From positions 31,845,970 to 31,909,969 of the forward strand of contig OX465589.1 of assembly GCA_950022655.1 (NCBI GenBank): a stretch of DNA of 64,000 nucleotides, read 5' to 3'. The number at the start of each line of letters is the position of its first letter. Position 1 is the first letter of the stretch. Origin of the DNA: Alentia gelatinosa. Taxonomy: Eukaryota > Annelida > Polychaeta > Phyllodocida > Polynoidae. The notes under the pieces were generated by a model that was given only the letters and a program-made list of their open reading frames with translations, ran no database searches and was not told the origin of the DNA. Made by a program: the position numbers and the translations under genes. Positions 62,443 to 64,000 of the stretch are shown piece by piece.

Positions 62443-64000
62443 GGCCTACTTAATTGGTCGCTAGTTTATGCAGCGACCTTGATATTGACTGCACTTGTTA
62501 CTGATAGATTGGCCATCAACCCCTGTCTGTGCTGAGCTCCTCACTCTCAGTCGGATAGATTGACGTGCCGTACCGTACGCAGAATTTAACTCACTGTCGC
62601 CCAAATTATCATAGCCCAAGACATCTAAGGATGATACGTACCAAATGCGGATATTCACTTCCAGTTAGAATTCAGCCATGAGACTTTAACACCAGTTAGG
62701 GACACATATAACCTACGATCACCTAAAATATGAAGAAAATCGGCCAATTAGATCTAACGATATTCCTATTTGAATCTGGTTGTATCAAATGCTGCTCTGG
62801 TGGCCAGTGTAGGCCTACTTAATTGGTCGCTAGTTTATGCAGCGACCTTGATATTGACTGCACTTGTTACTGATAGATTGGCCATCAACCCCTGTCTGTG
62901 CTGAGCTCCTCACTCTCAGTCGGATAGATTGACGTGCCGTACCGTACGCAGAATTTAACTCACTGTCGCCCAAATTATCATAGCCCAAGACATCTAAGGA
63001 TGATACGTACCAAATGCGGATATTCACTTCCAGTTAGAATTCAGCCATGAGACCTTAACACCAGTTAGGGACACATTTAACCTACAATCACCTAAAATAT
63101 GAAGAAAATCGGCCGCTTGGATCTAACGACATTCACGTTTGAATATGGTTGTATCAAATGCTGCTCTGGTGGCCAGTGTACTGACGCTGGGTGACTATGA
63201 TAAGAACTAACGTTTTAATTGACAGGTCCTGCCACCTGGTGTATTATGTGAAACCAGGTTCCTCACTACATTCATAACGCCCTTAACATGCCCTCTTCCT
63301 GTCAGACTCAGTGGTCTAGAGGTAGTGTCAGCAAGGGAAACCTATGGTTGAGAGTTCAATCCCCTTCCATGCAGAGCGGTTTTTTTTCCAAGAGTCATGG
63401 GTGAGACAGTTAGGCTGGGTGAGACAGACTCAGGCAGAGTGAGACAGACTCAGGCAGGGTGAGACAGACTCGGGAAGGGTGAGTTGAGACAGACTCAGGC
63501 AGGGTGAGACAGACTCTGGCAGGATGATGAGAGACAGACTCAGGCAGGGTATAAAAGACACGGGCAGGGCGAGATAGGCTTGGGCAGGGTGATGAGAAAC
63601 AGACTTGGACAATGTGAGACAGACATGGGCGGGATAATGTGAGACAAACTGGGGCAGGGTGAGACAGAGTCAGGCAGGGTGAGACAGACTCAGGAAGGGT
63701 GAGGTGAGACAGAGTCAGGCAGGGTGAGACAGACTTGGGCAGGGTGATGAGAGACAGACTCAGGCAGGGTATGACAAACTTGGGTAGAGTGACATAGACT
63801 TGAGCAGAGTGATGAGAGACAGACTGGGGCAGGGTGAGACAGACTCACACAGGATGAGACAGACTCAGACAGGGTGAGACAGACTCGGGCAGGGTTAGGT
63901 AATACAGACTCAGGCAGGGTGAAACAGACTCGGTCAGGGTGAAGGGAGACAGACAGAGGGAGGGTATAACAGACATGGGCAGTTTCAGGTTAGACAGACT
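62443..64000. repeat. Satellite unit 35 (partial, 1558 bp)
   Basis: Counterpart of unit 25, with the same gagaccttaac and cctacaatcacc changes in its hybrid second repeat. The window ends inside its minisatellite. Confidence 0.93.

Larger units (their letters stand above)
26104..64000. repeat. Right part of composite satellite array
   Basis: Continuation of the same array after the insertion, in the same orientation and phase: the sequence resumes at taatacagactc, exactly where the left part stopped. It holds about 22 more units and runs off the window end. It is more rearranged than the left part, with several units that have lost or gained a 369-bp repeat or a block of minisatellite, mainly after 40 kb. 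Confidence 0.97.
55903..64000. repeat. Multi-unit duplication, copy 2
   Basis: Second copy of the block at 40442-47351, running off the window end. Differences from copy 1: an additional unit boundary (units 31 and 32 in place of 22) and a single 369-bp repeat in unit 34. Confidence 0.82.

Overview
This window is eukaryotic and most probably comes from an invertebrate animal genome. It has no bacterial operon structure. Its one convincing gene is split by GT-AG introns, and about 94% of the sequence is a long tandem satellite array. A bivalve or other mollusc would fit, but the sequence gives no firm taxonomic marker, so that is a guess.

Layout. Positions 1-22187 and 26104-64000 are one array of a composite satellite. 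The common unit lengths are 1739 and 1759 bp; the 20-bp difference is one extra minisatellite repeat. I count each unit from the motif ggcctacttaattgg. A standard unit has (i) two diverged 369-bp repeats in tandem, called alpha and beta here; (ii) a 220-bp spacer holding a degenerate tRNA-like module with A-box-like and B-box-like sequences and an 8-10 T run; and (iii) about 780-800 bp of a roughly 20-bp purine-rich minisatellite built on gagacagactcaggcagggt. Many units are altered by unequal exchange: missing or extra 369-bp repeats, contracted or doubled minisatellite, and alpha/beta hybrids. A 2920-bp higher-order repeat lies at 14889-20728. A multi-unit block at 40442-47350 recurs at 55903-64000.

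The array is interrupted once, at 22188-26103. The two satellite halves flanking the insert add up to exactly one 1759-bp unit if a TA dinucleotide was duplicated. The insert resolves into two TA-flanked pieces. Element 1 (22188-25949) has 13-bp terminal inverted repeats and carries an apparently intact six-exon gene (22983-25253, 591 codons) for a Crypton-type tyrosine recombinase with all expected catalytic residues. Element 2 (25952-26103) is an almost perfect 152-bp palindrome resembling a MITE or foldback element.

The many short serine/leucine/proline-rich open frames on the minus strand of the satellite are translations of the minisatellite and are not annotated as genes. The most interesting points are a tyrosine-recombinase gene inside what looks like a TIR/TA-flanked element, the duplicated exon motifs in that protein's tail, and a pol III-like module amplified in essentially every satellite unit.
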